NCBI RefSeq assembly: GCF_902499125.1
Contig: NZ_CABVPX010000007.1
Coordinates: forward strand, 231,200 to 295,199
Direction of reading: 5' to 3'
Length of the DNA: 64,000 nt
DNA from: Burkholderia arboris
Lineage (GTDB): Bacteria; Pseudomonadota; Gammaproteobacteria; Burkholderiales; Burkholderiaceae
Positions 9,165 to 19,191 of the stretch are shown in pieces; the stretch's first letter is position 1, and each line of letters opens with the position of its first letter. Below the pieces are notes generated by a model that was not told where the DNA came from, did no database searches, and was given only the letters and a program-made list of their open reading frames with translations. The position numbers and the translations under genes were made by a program.

Positions 9165-10302
9165 CGTGCACCTGTTCGGAAAAGGCGGTTGGCTGCGTTT
9201 CCACGGGTGGCCTGCCCGGTTCGGGGGAAACGTCGTGAGCCGCTCTATGACGACGCATAAGCGCATCGCACGCTCGCATCGATTCCAGAGGTTGCCGGCA
9301 CTGCGCGACGGACAACCGGTCGTCGCATGACACGGCATTCGTTTTTTTGATCGCTGAGCCGGTAAGGACGCGGACGATTGCCGTGCTCGCGCCGTGAAGA
9401 TCGCGACTGCAGGAATCAATGCGAGCGGAATTGTAGGAGCTTCTTTCAAATCCCGCCAGACACTGCGGCTCTATTCGCGTCATCCCGCTTTCCCGATATT
9501 TAAAATGGCGGATTGAGACAGGAACGCCGCGTGTTGATATGCGTCAATACTCATGGTTTACACGAATGCCGGCCACGCAGCTCCGCGATCGACCAGATTC
9601 TGGATTGTCTTCCCGGGATTGATTTTAATTTAAATCCGCTTTGGCAAAGTATTTATCCGCCTTGTAAAACATTGCGATTAATTTCGGCAGCGCGAAATCG
9701 TTTGCGAGGCGTAGGTATTTCACGTAAGTCATTGAATATATTGAATTTCACAATCTATAAAGAATGTCGGCTTCAATAATTCAAGATCGTGTCCCATAAT
9801 TCGTCCGAACTTTGAATGCCGGGTGGCGCAGCGCAACGGAAGGCGCCGCAAGGTGCGCCGGACGTTGTGCGATTCGAGTCCGAAGCATCGATTGATGCCC
9901 GCCCGGGCAAATGCTCGTGGCACGGGAATAAAGCACCGGTTGCCGAAGATGAAATAAAAGAAGCGGGGTTGGTCGCGGTCGGCGCGACCTCACATCAGAG
10001 GTGTTTATAACGACAGGTTGAATCTCCGGATTCAGTCGGGGAAAGGCTCGTCCATAAATAGCATTACGCATTCCTAATGAGGTTTCATGAATAACGGAAC
10101 GGGCCGTAACTAGACGGCGGGCCCGGAGGCTTCGATCGTCCGGTGGAAACGAACGGTCGATGCGGATCGCCTCCAACGTGGCAGCGCCGGATCACGGAAT
10201 CGGGTTCCGCACCGAAGTCGCAATCGCAATCGAAGTCGAAGCTGTCAATAAACGTAAGTAGTCCATATTCAAACCAGACGCTACACAACGGAGCAGAAGA
10301 CC
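9165..10302. other. Long AT-rich intergenic region upstream of the YadA-type adhesin
   Basis: More than 1.1 kb without a convincing gene; short open frames here have unnatural composition. Part of it (about 9480-10100) is clearly richer in A+T than the rest of the window, with runs such as GATTTTAATTTAAAT near 9620. Such islands before surface-adhesin genes are often promoters under silencing by H-NS/MvaT-type proteins. That is inference from composition and position. Confidence 0.5.
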
Positions 10303-13300
10303 ATGAAGAGGAAGCAGATTTCGGTGCTCGCCGCCGCGATGTTCGCGGGCGCGGGTATGCTGAGCGCCGGCGCCGCGCACGCCGACAATTTCGTCGACCG
10401 CGGCAACCCGGACAACGCGCTGAACGGGCAGTGCATCGACGGGACCAACCCGCTGTGCGTCAAGACGAAGAACGGGACCTACGTGGCGGTGAGTACCACG
10501 AACGTGACGCAGGGCACGAATGCCAAGGCCGGCACCAGCGGCATCGCGATCGGCGACCAGTCGAATGCGAGCAGCAACGGCGGCAGCAGCAGCGGCGGTG
10601 CGATTGCGATCGGTGTCGGCTCGCAGGCGCTGGCGAACTCGGCGACCGCGATCGGCACGGTGGCGGTCGCGCAGGGCAACACCGCGCTGGCGATCGGCCG
10701 CCAGTCGGCCGCAGTCGGCGATTTCTCGATGGCGCTCGGCAACGTGGCGGATGCGCACGGCACCAGCTCGATCGCACTCGGCCACTCGGCATTGGCCAGC
10801 GGCGACCGCTCGGTCGCAATCGGCGGCGCGAACCCGACGTCGAGCGATGGCGTATCGGCCGGCGCGTCGTACGACGCGGCGACGCAGACGCGCGCGGGCG
10901 GCACGCAATCGGTGGCGATCGGCGCGGGTGCGCAGACGAACGACAACAATCAGGTGGCGATCGGGTCGGGCAGCATCGGCGCGAACAACGGCGGCACGCC
11001 GGTGTTCGGCGGCACGGCCGCACCGGTCGGCGGCGCGGTATCGTTCGGTGCAATCGGCAGCGAACGCCAGCTCAAGAACGTTGCGGCGGGCGCGGCCGAT
11101 ACGGACGCCGTCAACGTCCAGCAGCTGAAGAACGTGAACAACACGCTCAGCACGGGCATCGGCAATGTCGACGCGCGCGTGACGTCGGTCGGCAATTCGC
11201 TGTCGACCACGATCTCGAACGTCGACCAGCGCGTGACCAGCGTCGGCAACAGCCTCAGCACGAGCATCGTCACGGCGACGCAGAACGTCGTGAAGTACAC
11301 CGACAACACGCATGCGGCGATCGCGCTCGACGGCGTCAACGGCACGACGATCGGCGGTGTCGCGGCCGGCGTGGCCGATACCGACGCCGTCAATGTCGGC
11401 CAGCTGAAGGGCAGCGTCACGCCGCTTCAGACGTCCATTTCGACGGCGGCGTCGAACATCGCGAACCTGCAGACCAGCGTGACCGGCATCAACACGTCGC
11501 TGAGTACGGCGGCGTCGAACATCGGCGGCCTGCAGGCGGCCGATGCGCGCAACGTGAAGTACGACGGCGCGAGCGGCTTCGACTCGGTGACGTTCGCGGG
11601 CACCAACGGCACGACGCTGCACAACGTCGCCGACGGCAAGGACGTACACGACGCCGTCAACGTCGGGCAGCTGAACGGCGGCCTCGCGTCGCTCAGCACG
11701 AGCGTGACGAACAACCTCAGTACGACGCTCGGCAACCTGAGCACGTCGATCACCAGCCAGATCAGCAGCGCGACGAAGAACGCCGTGCAGTACGACAGCG
11801 ACGCGCACAGCGGCGTCACGCTGGGCGGGACGGGGGCGGCGGCGCCGGTCGGCCTGCACAACGTCGCGGACGGCACGGCCGCGAACGATGCGGTGAACGT
11901 GGGCCAGCTCGGCAAGGCAACCAGCACGCTCAACCAGTCGATCACGACCGTCGGCAACCAGGTGACGACGAATACGGGCAATATCGCGGCGCTGCAGCAG
12001 GATGCGCTCCAGTGGAACCCGGGCATCGGCGCTTACGACGCGAGCCACGGCGGCCACGGCCCGCAGCTCATCAGCAACGTCGCGGCCGGCAAGGCCGGCA
12101 CCGACGCGGTCAACGTCGACCAGCTGACCGCGGCGATTCACGACGGCACGAGCCAGCTCGATGCGCTGGCCGTGAAATACGACGACGCGAGCAAGCGGCA
12201 GGTTTCGCTCGGCGCGGGCAACGGCGGCAGCCCGGTGCGCGTGACCAACGTCGCGGCCGGCAACGTCGCGGCCGGCAGCACCGACGCGGTGAACGGCGCA
12301 CAGCTGCGCAGCGCGATCGACAGTACCGCGGCCGCACTCGGCGGCGGCGCGACGTCGAATCCGGACGGCTCGATCACCGCTCCGAACTACAAGATCGGCG
12401 GCAGCGCGTTCAACAATGTCGGCGACGCACTGACGAACCTAGACGGCCGCGTCGGCAGCAACACGACGACCCTCGCGAATCACGAAACGCGCATCGGCAA
12501 CGCCGAAACGAATATCGCGGGCAACACGGCGGCGATCGCCGGGCTGCAGCAGGACGCGCTGCAGTTCGATCCGAAGCTCGGCGCGTTCAGCGCGGCGCGC
12601 GGCGGTGCACCGACGCAGCTGACGAACGTGGCCGACGGCAATGTCGCCGCAGGCAGCACGGATGCGGTGAACGGCGGCCAGCTGTCGGGCGTGAAAACCG
12701 CGCTCGAACAGCAGATCACGCAGGTGTCGAACCAGGCCGGCGAAGCCGTGAAGAACGTCGTCAAGTACGACGTCGACACGAACGGCAACCGGCTGAATTC
12801 GGTGTCGCTCGTCGGCGGCGATGCAACGTCGGCGGTCGTGCTGAAGAACGTCGCGGCGGGCACCAGCGATACGGACGCGGTGAACGTGAAGCAGCTGAAG
12901 GGCGTGCAGTCGAGCCTCAACCAGCTCGGCGCGCTCGCGGTGCAGTACGACGACAGCTCGAAGAGCACGATCACGCTCGGCGGCGCCGGCGGCACGCGCA
13001 TCACCAACGTGCAGGCAGGCACGCTCGGCGCGACCAGCACCGACGCGGTGAACGGCTCGCAGCTCTACGCGACCAACCAGCAGGTGTCGAAGAACACGAC
13101 CGACATCTCGAACCTGCAGAGCAACGTCACCAACATCGCGAACGGCAAGGCCGGCCTCGTGCAGCAGCAGGATCCGAACGGCGCGATCACGGTCGGGCAG
13201 GGCACGGGCGGCACCAGCGTGAACTTCTCCGGCACGGCGGGCGACCGCGTGCTGACCGGCGTCGCGGCGGGCGTGAACGCCAACGACGCGGTCAACATGG

Positions 13301-13896
13301 GCCAGTTCAACACCGCGCTGCAGAATGCCGCGGCCAACGACAAGATCCGCGCGGCGGCGACCGATGCGAACACGTCGTGGATCGCGCGTGCCGATGCGGG
13401 TTCGATCGGGTCGACGGCGACCGCGACCGGCAAGAATGCGGTGGCGGTTGGCCAGGGCTCCGTCGCCGATCGCGACAATTCGTTCTCGGTCGGTGCGAAG
13501 GGCAGCGAGCGCCAGGTCACGAACGTCGCGGCCGGGACGGCGCCGACCGACGCGGTGAACGTGCAGCAGCTGAACGACAACCTGTCGACGGCATCGGCGC
13601 AGGCGAAGGGCTACACCGACCAGCGCGTCGGCCAGGTGTACAACGCGTTCAACGACCTGAAGAAGGACATGTACGGCGGCGTCGCGTCGGCGATGGCGGT
13701 GGCCGGTTTGCCGCAGCCGACGGGCGCGGGGCGCTCGATGGTGTCGGCGGCGACGTCGAACTATCACGGTCAGCAGGGCTTCGCGGCCGGCTACTCGTAC
13801 GTGACGGAGAGCAACCGCTGGGTCGTCAAGGCGTCGGTGACGGGCAACACGCGGTCGGACTTCGGCGCGGTGGTCGGCGCGGGTTATCAGTTCTGA
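10303..13896 (+). CDS. YadA-type trimeric autotransporter adhesin
   Basis: The 1197-residue product begins with a signal peptide (MKRKQISVLAAAMFAG, cleavage near AHA|D). Residues about 80-260 carry YadA-head repeats with recurring A-I-G units (IAIGDQSNAS, TAIGTVAVAQGNT, IALGHSALASGD). A long stalk follows with many neck/ISneck motifs of the form N-V-A-A-G-x-x-x-T-D-A-V-N-x-x-Q-L. The last 70 residues form the YadA anchor (AFNDLKKDMYGGVASAMAVA to the terminal GAGYQF). The protein should trimerise, insert its C-terminus into the outer membrane and display the head for binding host or abiotic surfaces. It stands alone, with a long 5' region and a strong terminator downstream. Repeats make internal copy-number change likely. 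Confidence 0.95.
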   Translation: MKRKQISVLAAAMFAGAGMLSAGAAHADNFVDRGNPDNALNGQCIDGTNPLCVKTKNGTYVAVSTTNVTQGTNAKAGTSGIAIGDQSNASSNGGSSSGGAIAIGVGSQALANSATAIGTVAVAQGNTALAIGRQSAAVGDFSMALGNVADAHGTSSIALGHSALASGDRSVAIGGANPTSSDGVSAGASYDAATQTRAGGTQSVAIGAGAQTNDNNQVAIGSGSIGANNGGTPVFGGTAAPVGGAVSFGAIGSERQLKNVAAGAADTDAVNVQQLKNVNNTLSTGIGNVDARVTSVGNSLSTTISNVDQRVTSVGNSLSTSIVTATQNVVKYTDNTHAAIALDGVNGTTIGGVAAGVADTDAVNVGQLKGSVTPLQTSISTAASNIANLQTSVTGINTSLSTAASNIGGLQAADARNVKYDGASGFDSVTFAGTNGTTLHNVADGKDVHDAVNVGQLNGGLASLSTSVTNNLSTTLGNLSTSITSQISSATKNAVQYDSDAHSGVTLGGTGAAAPVGLHNVADGTAANDAVNVGQLGKATSTLNQSITTVGNQVTTNTGNIAALQQDALQWNPGIGAYDASHGGHGPQLISNVAAGKAGTDAVNVDQLTAAIHDGTSQLDALAVKYDDASKRQVSLGAGNGGSPVRVTNVAAGNVAAGSTDAVNGAQLRSAIDSTAAALGGGATSNPDGSITAPNYKIGGSAFNNVGDALTNLDGRVGSNTTTLANHETRIGNAETNIAGNTAAIAGLQQDALQFDPKLGAFSAARGGAPTQLTNVADGNVAAGSTDAVNGGQLSGVKTALEQQITQVSNQAGEAVKNVVKYDVDTNGNRLNSVSLVGGDATSAVVLKNVAAGTSDTDAVNVKQLKGVQSSLNQLGALAVQYDDSSKSTITLGGAGGTRITNVQAGTLGATSTDAVNGSQLYATNQQVSKNTTDISNLQSNVTNIANGKAGLVQQQDPNGAITVGQGTGGTSVNFSGTAGDRVLTGVAAGVNANDAVNMGQFNTALQNAAANDKIRAAATDANTSWIARADAGSIGSTATATGKNAVAVGQGSVADRDNSFSVGAKGSERQVTNVAAGTAPTDAVNVQQLNDNLSTASAQAKGYTDQRVGQVYNAFNDLKKDMYGGVASAMAVAGLPQPTGAGRSMVSAATSNYHGQQGFAAGYSYVTESNRWVVKASVTGNTRSDFGAVVGAGYQF

Positions 13897-13984
13897 TGCA
13901 GGTCGCGCAGCGTTGAGCGTTGAGCGTTGAGCGGTGCGGGCGCCGGGGCATGGATTCAGCGCCCGGTACCCGTGATCGCCCGGT

Positions 13985-14014
13985 GGCCCGGGGTCCGTTG
14001 ACGGACCCCGGGCC
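13985..14014 (+). terminator. Strong intrinsic-terminator-like hairpin after the adhesin gene
   Basis: A perfect 13-bp stem (GGCCCGGGGTCCG and its reverse complement) with a TTGA loop starts 88 bases after the adhesin stop codon and is followed by ATTT. No long T-run follows, but the stem is exceptionally stable. Just upstream (13910-13931) a GTTGAGC heptamer is repeated three times. Confidence 0.75.
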
Positions 14015-14178
14015 ATTTGCGCAGCGGCCCGCCTGGCGGCAGGCACGTGCCGGTCTGCTCGACCACGCGGATGAATCCGGGCAGTGCGCGAATCGACGCG
14101 CCCGCCGTTGCGCCGATACTTGCGGCGCCGCCGCATGCGCGCGGCGGACGACGCAACGCGCGTGCGGTTCCGGGACGC

Positions 14179-14929
14179 TCAGCGGACGCTGGTTTGCCGC
14201 GGCGGCGGAATGTCCTTGAATCGTGGATCGAGCGCGATCCAGAACGCTTGCGTCCGGCCCGGTTCGGTCAGCGCCGGGTCGGGGCGCCAGCCGCGCGCCT
14301 GCTTTCGCTCCAGTTGCGCCGTATTGCTGTCCCATACGCGAGACAGCCTGTATCGATCACCCTTCGCGATCAACGCGTCGTCGACCTGTTTCGCGAGGTT
14401 TCTCGCGGCGTCCGTTCCCCGATGTTCCCGGGCGACCAGGATATTGATCCGGGCGACTTGTCCCGGCGCGTGCAGCCCGGTTTCCGAATCGTCCATGAAA
14501 CCCGTGATCACGTCGTCCTTGACCGCGACGCCCCCCCGTCATAGTTGCGCGGGTCGAATGCGCCGGGCGGGTAATCCTCCTCGAAACGGGCGGCAAGTGC
14601 GCCACGATCGTCCGCGTCTATTTCGAACGGGAATCTGATGAGTTCGTCCCTGGTGTTCGCGTCATGCGGGTCGACCGCTCCCATCGTCGTTCCGTCCGCG
14701 TAGTGCCGGATGCGCGAAAGCTGTGCCGGCGGCGCTTCGCCCGCGCTCTCCAGCGACGCCGTACTTGGACGGCGCTGTCCGGACAAGGGGGCGGGAACTG
14801 CGATCGGATCTGGGCTTGCGCGGCAGTATCGACGGTTGGCGCCGGCGCTGGCGCTCAGTGCGAACTGTCGACAGGGCTTTCGCTGTTTCGCGGGCTGGAA
14901 TCGGGACTCGCGGTGCGCGTCACTTGCAT
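14179..14929 (-). pseudogene. Frameshifted hypothetical gene with a C7 tract
   Basis: Two overlapping leftward frames read as one protein if one base is removed from a run of seven C (14531-14537). Then FDPRNYDGG continues naturally into VAVKDDVITGFMDD and on to the stop at 14179. Without this correction the upstream frame ends a few codons later in SRSRTT. Further upstream the coding signal begins near ATG 14929 (MQVTRTASPDS) but meets an in-frame stop and appears to change frame again before ASLESAGEAPPAQLSR. I recognise no family. The first half is Ser/Pro-rich, as in many secreted proteins. It may be a dead gene, a slipped-strand switch, or a sequencing error in the homopolymer. Confidence 0.55.
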
Positions 14930-15191
14930 GGCGTTCAGGAAATGAGTGGCGGGTTAACGGAATGTAGGCGGGCCTCGCGCGCCGATCGTCGCCGCATCGG
15001 AACCGCGGTCGCCGGATGCGAAGCGAGCGTGACGCTGGCGGCATCGATTGCGGGTTTGCGCGCGCCGCTTCGCATTGCGTCCGGCCGCAATCGACGGACC
15101 GAGGTATTTCTGCAGGAGTCGGCGTCAGCACGGCCTTGCCGAAGGGGCGTTCACCCCAGCCCCATGCTAGCGAACAGGTATCGGAGAGCAC

Positions 15192-16229
15192 ATGGACAAT
15201 ACGGTCAGCGGGCCGCGTCAGGTTTCATTCGGAAGTCCGCCCGCATCGACGCCGGCGCCGGAGCGCCACGACAGCCCGCCAGCGCAGCCGTCCAGCCCGG
15301 CCGGCGGCGCGGTGCTCGAACGGCTGCGCACGATCGGCGCCCGGGCGGATACGCCTTTTTCTCCGCGGCCCGTCAGCCCGCTGACGAAGGCCGACATGAG
15401 GTCCGTCGTCACGCCAAGACCCGTCTCCCCGGAGACGGCATCGCCCATCCGCCGGCCGGCGGCATGGCGGATCGGCAACGTGCCCGCAAGCGCCGGCAAC
15501 ACGAGCCCGCCCGGCAGCTTGCCGGAGCCGGGCAGAACGGCTTCTGCTGCGTCGGACGGTCATTCGTCGCCGCATGCGGAAGCGCCGGCCAGCGCGCCGA
15601 AACAGCCGGACGAAGACTGGCGCGCGTTCCTGACGCGTACCGGGCATTCGCCTGGGTCGGAGGCACCACCATCGCCGTCCGGCAGCCCTGCGCAGACGAG
15701 GGGGCACGAAGACTGGAGCACGTTCCTGACGCGCACCGGGCATGCGCCTGGATCGGCGGCGCCGCCATCGTCATCCGGCAGCCCCGCGCAGACGGGGGGC
15801 CATGAAGACTGGAGCACGTTCCTGACGCGTACCGGGCATGCGCCTGGATCGGCGGCGCCGCCATCGTCATCCGGCAGCCCTGCGCAGACGGAGGGCCACG
15901 AAGACTGGCGCGCGTTCCTGACGCGCACCGGGCATGCAACGGAACCGGAGGCGGCAACCGAGCCGTCAGGCAGCCATTCGGCGGCGCGTGAAGGCGTGCA
16001 GGACAGCTTGCCCGCGAACCCGGCGGGACACGTGCCGGTGGCCGTTGCCGACGTTCCGCTGCAGGCGCCGAAACCGGTTCGTCCCCATGCGACGGCGCAC
16101 ATCTTGCGGGACGTACCCGATCGTTCGCCCGGCGTGCCCGCGCAGGTCAATCCTGCACCGGCACGCGCCGACGCGCACCGTAATCCACTGCAGGCACTGA
16201 GGGACGGGATCCGACGCATCTTGCGCTGA
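15192..16229 (+). CDS. Ser/Pro-rich protein with four 32-residue repeats, candidate secreted effector
   Basis: ATG 15192 follows a GGAGAG ribosome site; 345 residues. The first 140 residues are rich in Ser, Pro and Ala, without a Sec signal, as is common for type III effector N-termini. Residues about 141-255 hold repeats starting E-D-W-R/S-A/T-F-L-T-R-T-G-H followed by a Pro/Ser/Gly linker. The fourth copy is degenerate after the conserved block. The C-terminus is basic (RDGIRRILR). No known domain was recognised. It lies about 4.5 kb from the T3SS operon and next to a decayed gene of similar composition. I found no good TTCG-N16-TTCG box upstream, so T3SS control is unproven. Confidence 0.6.
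   Translation: MDNTVSGPRQVSFGSPPASTPAPERHDSPPAQPSSPAGGAVLERLRTIGARADTPFSPRPVSPLTKADMRSVVTPRPVSPETASPIRRPAAWRIGNVPASAGNTSPPGSLPEPGRTASAASDGHSSPHAEAPASAPKQPDEDWRAFLTRTGHSPGSEAPPSPSGSPAQTRGHEDWSTFLTRTGHAPGSAAPPSSSGSPAQTGGHEDWSTFLTRTGHAPGSAAPPSSSGSPAQTEGHEDWRAFLTRTGHATEPEAATEPSGSHSAAREGVQDSLPANPAGHVPVAVADVPLQAPKPVRPHATAHILRDVPDRSPGVPAQVNPAPARADAHRNPLQALRDGIRRILR
15612..15940 (+). repeat. 96-bp in-frame tandem repeat inside the Ser/Pro-rich gene
   Basis: The GAAGACTGG block recurs at 15612, 15708, 15804 and 15900, exactly 96 bases apart. Copies two and three are nearly identical, which marks recent duplication. Copy four diverges after its first 13 codons. The period is a multiple of three, so copy-number changes keep the frame. 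Confidence 0.9.
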
Positions 16230-16351
16230 ATCGCATGGCCGTCCGCTGCGGATCGCCCGCCACCGTTTCGCATCGCGGCCGCCGCAACGGCACGCTTCTC
16301 CTACGATCGCTGTCACGGCCGCATGGGCGCGGCCCAACCCTGGGGAATTTC

Positions 16352-17593
16352 ATGCAAGCTGCGCAGCGCTATCAACATGTCCTCACACAGCATCTCGCGA
16401 AGCCGCTCGAGCACGCGACGTCGCTTCCGGCGGCGTTCTACACCGACCCCGAGATCTTCGCCCACGAACGCGCGGTGCTCGACGAACGCCACTGGCGCGT
16501 CGCAGCCGCCGGCGGACAGGTTGCCCGGCCCGGCGACGTGCTGCCCGTCACGCTGTCCGGCATGCCGCTCGTCGTCACGCGCGATCGAGACGGCATGCTC
16601 GGCTGCTTTCACAACATCTGCAAGCACCGCGGCGTGCCGCTCGTGAGCGAGACGGCAAGCGACGTCCATTCGATCAGGTGCCCGTATCACGCGTGGCGAT
16701 ACGGATTGAACGGCGCGCTGGAACGTGCGAGCCACTTCAACGGGATTCACGACCACCACGTGGATGCTTCGCACCGCGCGTGTCTCGAACTCGACCGCGT
16801 GCGAAGCGCGAGCTGGAACGGTCTCGTCTGCGTGAACCCGGGCGGCCGTGCCGCGCCGCTCGCCGATACGCTGGCGGCGCTCGAGCGCCGCTGGCACGAC
16901 TACGACTTCTCGCAACTGCAGTACGGCGGCGCGCTGCACTATCGCGTGCACGGCAACTGGAAGCTCGTCGTCGAGAACTTTCTCGACAGCTATCACAACC
17001 CGTTCGTGCATCCCGCGCTGAACAAGGCGTCGCTGTGGAACGAGCACTACCCGGTCGTGGACGCGCACGTCTGCGGCGTCGGCACCCGTATCTACGATGC
17101 GGCGACCGCCGGCCACGGCGGCCTGCCGACGTTCGCCGGACTGTCGCCGCAACGCGCGCGCGGCGCCGAGTACCTGCTCGCGAGCCCCACGCTGATGCTC
17201 GGCCTGCATGCGGACTACCTGTTCGTGCTGACGGTCGATCCGGTCGACGTGCAGACCACCGACGAGCACGTGTACTTCTTCTTCGTCGGCACGCCGTCCG
17301 CCGGCGTACCGGCCACGAATGACGACGGCGATCCGCTGGAAGCGCTCCGCGAGCGCGTGCGCGCGAACTGGGATCGCATCAATCGCGAGGACCTTCCGAT
17401 GATCGAGGGCATGCACGCGTGCCGCCGCTCGCCCGGCTATCGCGCCGGCCCGTTCTCGCCGTTCCACGAAGGGCCGCTGCATGCGTTCCAGCTCTCGCTC
17501 GCGCGCCGGATGGCGCCCGAACCGGCTGTGCCGTCGCAGCCCGCCGAACGGCACGACGCGCTCCGCTTCCATCCGATTTCAGTCGAGGCCTGA
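16352..17593 (+). CDS. Rieske-type ring-hydroxylating oxygenase, large subunit-like
   Basis: I choose ATG 16352 (MQAAQRYQH; 413 residues) because the frame upstream has unnatural composition. The N-terminal Rieske [2Fe-2S] domain shows C-x-H-R (NICKHRGVPL) and C-x2-H (RCPYHAW). The catalytic domain has the 2-His-1-carboxylate iron site in NFLDSYHNPFVHP. The enzyme should activate O2 to hydroxylate or demethylate a small organic substrate and needs electrons from a reductase. No ferredoxin or reductase gene is adjacent. It is followed after 2 bases by an FAD-linked oxidase gene, then an MFS gene, so the three form an operon for modification and transport of an unknown compound. Confidence 0.9.
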   Translation: MQAAQRYQHVLTQHLAKPLEHATSLPAAFYTDPEIFAHERAVLDERHWRVAAAGGQVARPGDVLPVTLSGMPLVVTRDRDGMLGCFHNICKHRGVPLVSETASDVHSIRCPYHAWRYGLNGALERASHFNGIHDHHVDASHRACLELDRVRSASWNGLVCVNPGGRAAPLADTLAALERRWHDYDFSQLQYGGALHYRVHGNWKLVVENFLDSYHNPFVHPALNKASLWNEHYPVVDAHVCGVGTRIYDAATAGHGGLPTFAGLSPQRARGAEYLLASPTLMLGLHADYLFVLTVDPVDVQTTDEHVYFFFVGTPSAGVPATNDDGDPLEALRERVRANWDRINREDLPMIEGMHACRRSPGYRAGPFSPFHEGPLHAFQLSLARRMAPEPAVPSQPAERHDALRFHPISVEA

Positions 17594-17595
17594 CC

Positions 17596-19191
17596 ATGCA
17601 GATTGCATTCAACGGGCCGTCGCACGGCGACCTGGGCGAGCGGCTGTGCGCGCTCATCGGCGCCGACGCGGTGCTGACCGACGAACCGTCGCTTGCGTTC
17701 TATTCGAACGACGTGTTCTGGCAACCGGGCGTGGCGCCGCTGGCGATCACGCTGCCGCGCAGCGCCGACGACGTGGTCGCGCTTGCGCGACTCGCGCAGG
17801 ATCTCGACGTCGCGCTGATTCCGCGCGGCGGCGGCCTGTCGTACGGCAAGGGCTATCTGCCGCCGCACCGCAACTGCATCGTGGTCGACACGCGGCGCAT
17901 GTCGCGCGTGATCGAAATCGACGAGAAGAGCCGCTTCGTCACCGTCGAAGCCGGCTGCACCTGGGCCGAACTGCACGAGGCGCTGCTGCCCACCGGCTTG
18001 CGCACGCCGTACTGGGGGCCGATGTCGGGGATCGGCGGGACGGTCGGGGGCGCACTGTCGCAGAACAGCGCGTTCTACGGATCGAGCCGCCACGGCACGG
18101 TGGCCGACAGCGTGCTCGGCGTCACGGCCGTGCTGGCCGACGGCACCTGCGTGACCACCGGGTCGGGCGGGCGGCGCGGCGCGAAGCCGTTCACGCGCCA
18201 CGGCGGCGGCCCCGATTTCACGGGGCTCTTTCTCGGCGACAACGGCGCGTTCGGCATCAAGGTCGCCGCGACGCTGCGCCTGATCGAGCGTACGCCGCAT
18301 GTCGGCTACCTGTCGGCCGGCTTCGCGACGATGCAGGCGATGGTCGACGCGCAGGTGCGGCTGGCGCAGACCGGCAAGATCGCGGAGAGCTTCGGCATCG
18401 ACCGCAACAAGGCGCTGCAGTCGGCCGGCGTGAACCGCGCGGCCGACAGCGTGAAGAACCTGCTGGCGGTGGTCGGCGCCGGCACGAGCCTCGCGGCCGG
18501 CGTGAAGGACGCGGTGGCGGTCGCCGCGGGCGGCACGCAGTTCCTGACGGCGTATCCGTACACGCTGCACCTGATGGTCGAGGACGAATCGGCGCGACGC
18601 CTCGGCGAGGCGCTGGCCGAGGTGCGCGCCATCGTGCTGTACGAGGGCGTCGAGCTGCCCGATTCGGTGCCGCGCGTGATTCGCGCGAAACCGTTCGGCC
18701 CGGTGCGCGGCATGCTCGGGCTGAACGGCGAACGCTGGGTACCGTGCCACGCCACGTTCGCACTCGCCGATGCGTTGTACGTGTGCGATGCGATGGCGCG
18801 TCACTTTGAAACGTTCGATGCGTTGATGACGCAACACGGGATCAGCCGCTCGCATTTCCTGATGTGCATCGGCAACGAGTTTTTCTTCGAGACCGCGTTC
18901 TACTGGCGCGACGAACTCACGCCGCTGCACGTCGCGACGGTCGGGGCGGACGTCACGGCGCCGTGGGCCGATCGGCCAGCCGCGCCCGACGCGCGGGCCG
19001 CCGTACAGGCGATTCGCGACGCGACCTATCTCGCGTATGCGGAACTGGGCGGTGCGAGCTGGCAGGTGTCGCGCGACTATCCGTTCGAGCGCGTGCTGGA
19101 ACCGGGGTCGTGGAACCTGATGCGGCGTGTCAAGGCGAGCCTCGATCCGGATCGGCGAGTCAACCCGGGAGCGCTCGGCGATGGCTGCTGA
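17596..19191 (+). CDS. FAD-binding oxidase/dehydrogenase (GlcD/vanillyl-alcohol-oxidase type)
   Basis: The ATG lies 2 bases after the Rieske gene's stop; 531 residues. The N-terminal half is an FAD-binding type 4 (PCMH) domain: IPRGGGLSYGKGY, CTWAELHEALLPTGLRTPYWG, and the GIGGTVGGALSQNSAFYGS stretch that wraps the pyrophosphate. The C-terminal half matches the FAD-linked oxidase cap and ends in DPDRRVNPGALG, as in D-lactate and glycolate dehydrogenases and alkylphenol oxidases. It could oxidise an alcohol or hydroxy-acid produced or used by the Rieske partner. The substrate is not evident. Confidence 0.85.
   Translation: MQIAFNGPSHGDLGERLCALIGADAVLTDEPSLAFYSNDVFWQPGVAPLAITLPRSADDVVALARLAQDLDVALIPRGGGLSYGKGYLPPHRNCIVVDTRRMSRVIEIDEKSRFVTVEAGCTWAELHEALLPTGLRTPYWGPMSGIGGTVGGALSQNSAFYGSSRHGTVADSVLGVTAVLADGTCVTTGSGGRRGAKPFTRHGGGPDFTGLFLGDNGAFGIKVAATLRLIERTPHVGYLSAGFATMQAMVDAQVRLAQTGKIAESFGIDRNKALQSAGVNRAADSVKNLLAVVGAGTSLAAGVKDAVAVAAGGTQFLTAYPYTLHLMVEDESARRLGEALAEVRAIVLYEGVELPDSVPRVIRAKPFGPVRGMLGLNGERWVPCHATFALADALYVCDAMARHFETFDALMTQHGISRSHFLMCIGNEFFFETAFYWRDELTPLHVATVGADVTAPWADRPAAPDARAAVQAIRDATYLAYAELGGASWQVSRDYPFERVLEPGSWNLMRRVKASLDPDRRVNPGALGDGC

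Noticed and set aside
9513..9779. 88-residue open frame in the AT-rich island
   Set aside because: No ribosome site or family, and the composition looks random.
10143..13916. 1257-residue open frame overlapping the adhesin in another frame
   Set aside because: Composition is almost only Arg, Gly, Gln and Glu; it is a shadow of the repetitive adhesin gene.
15069..15093. Single TTCG followed by an imperfect second half before the repeat protein gene
   Set aside because: The second half-site does not match and no -10 lies at the right distance.
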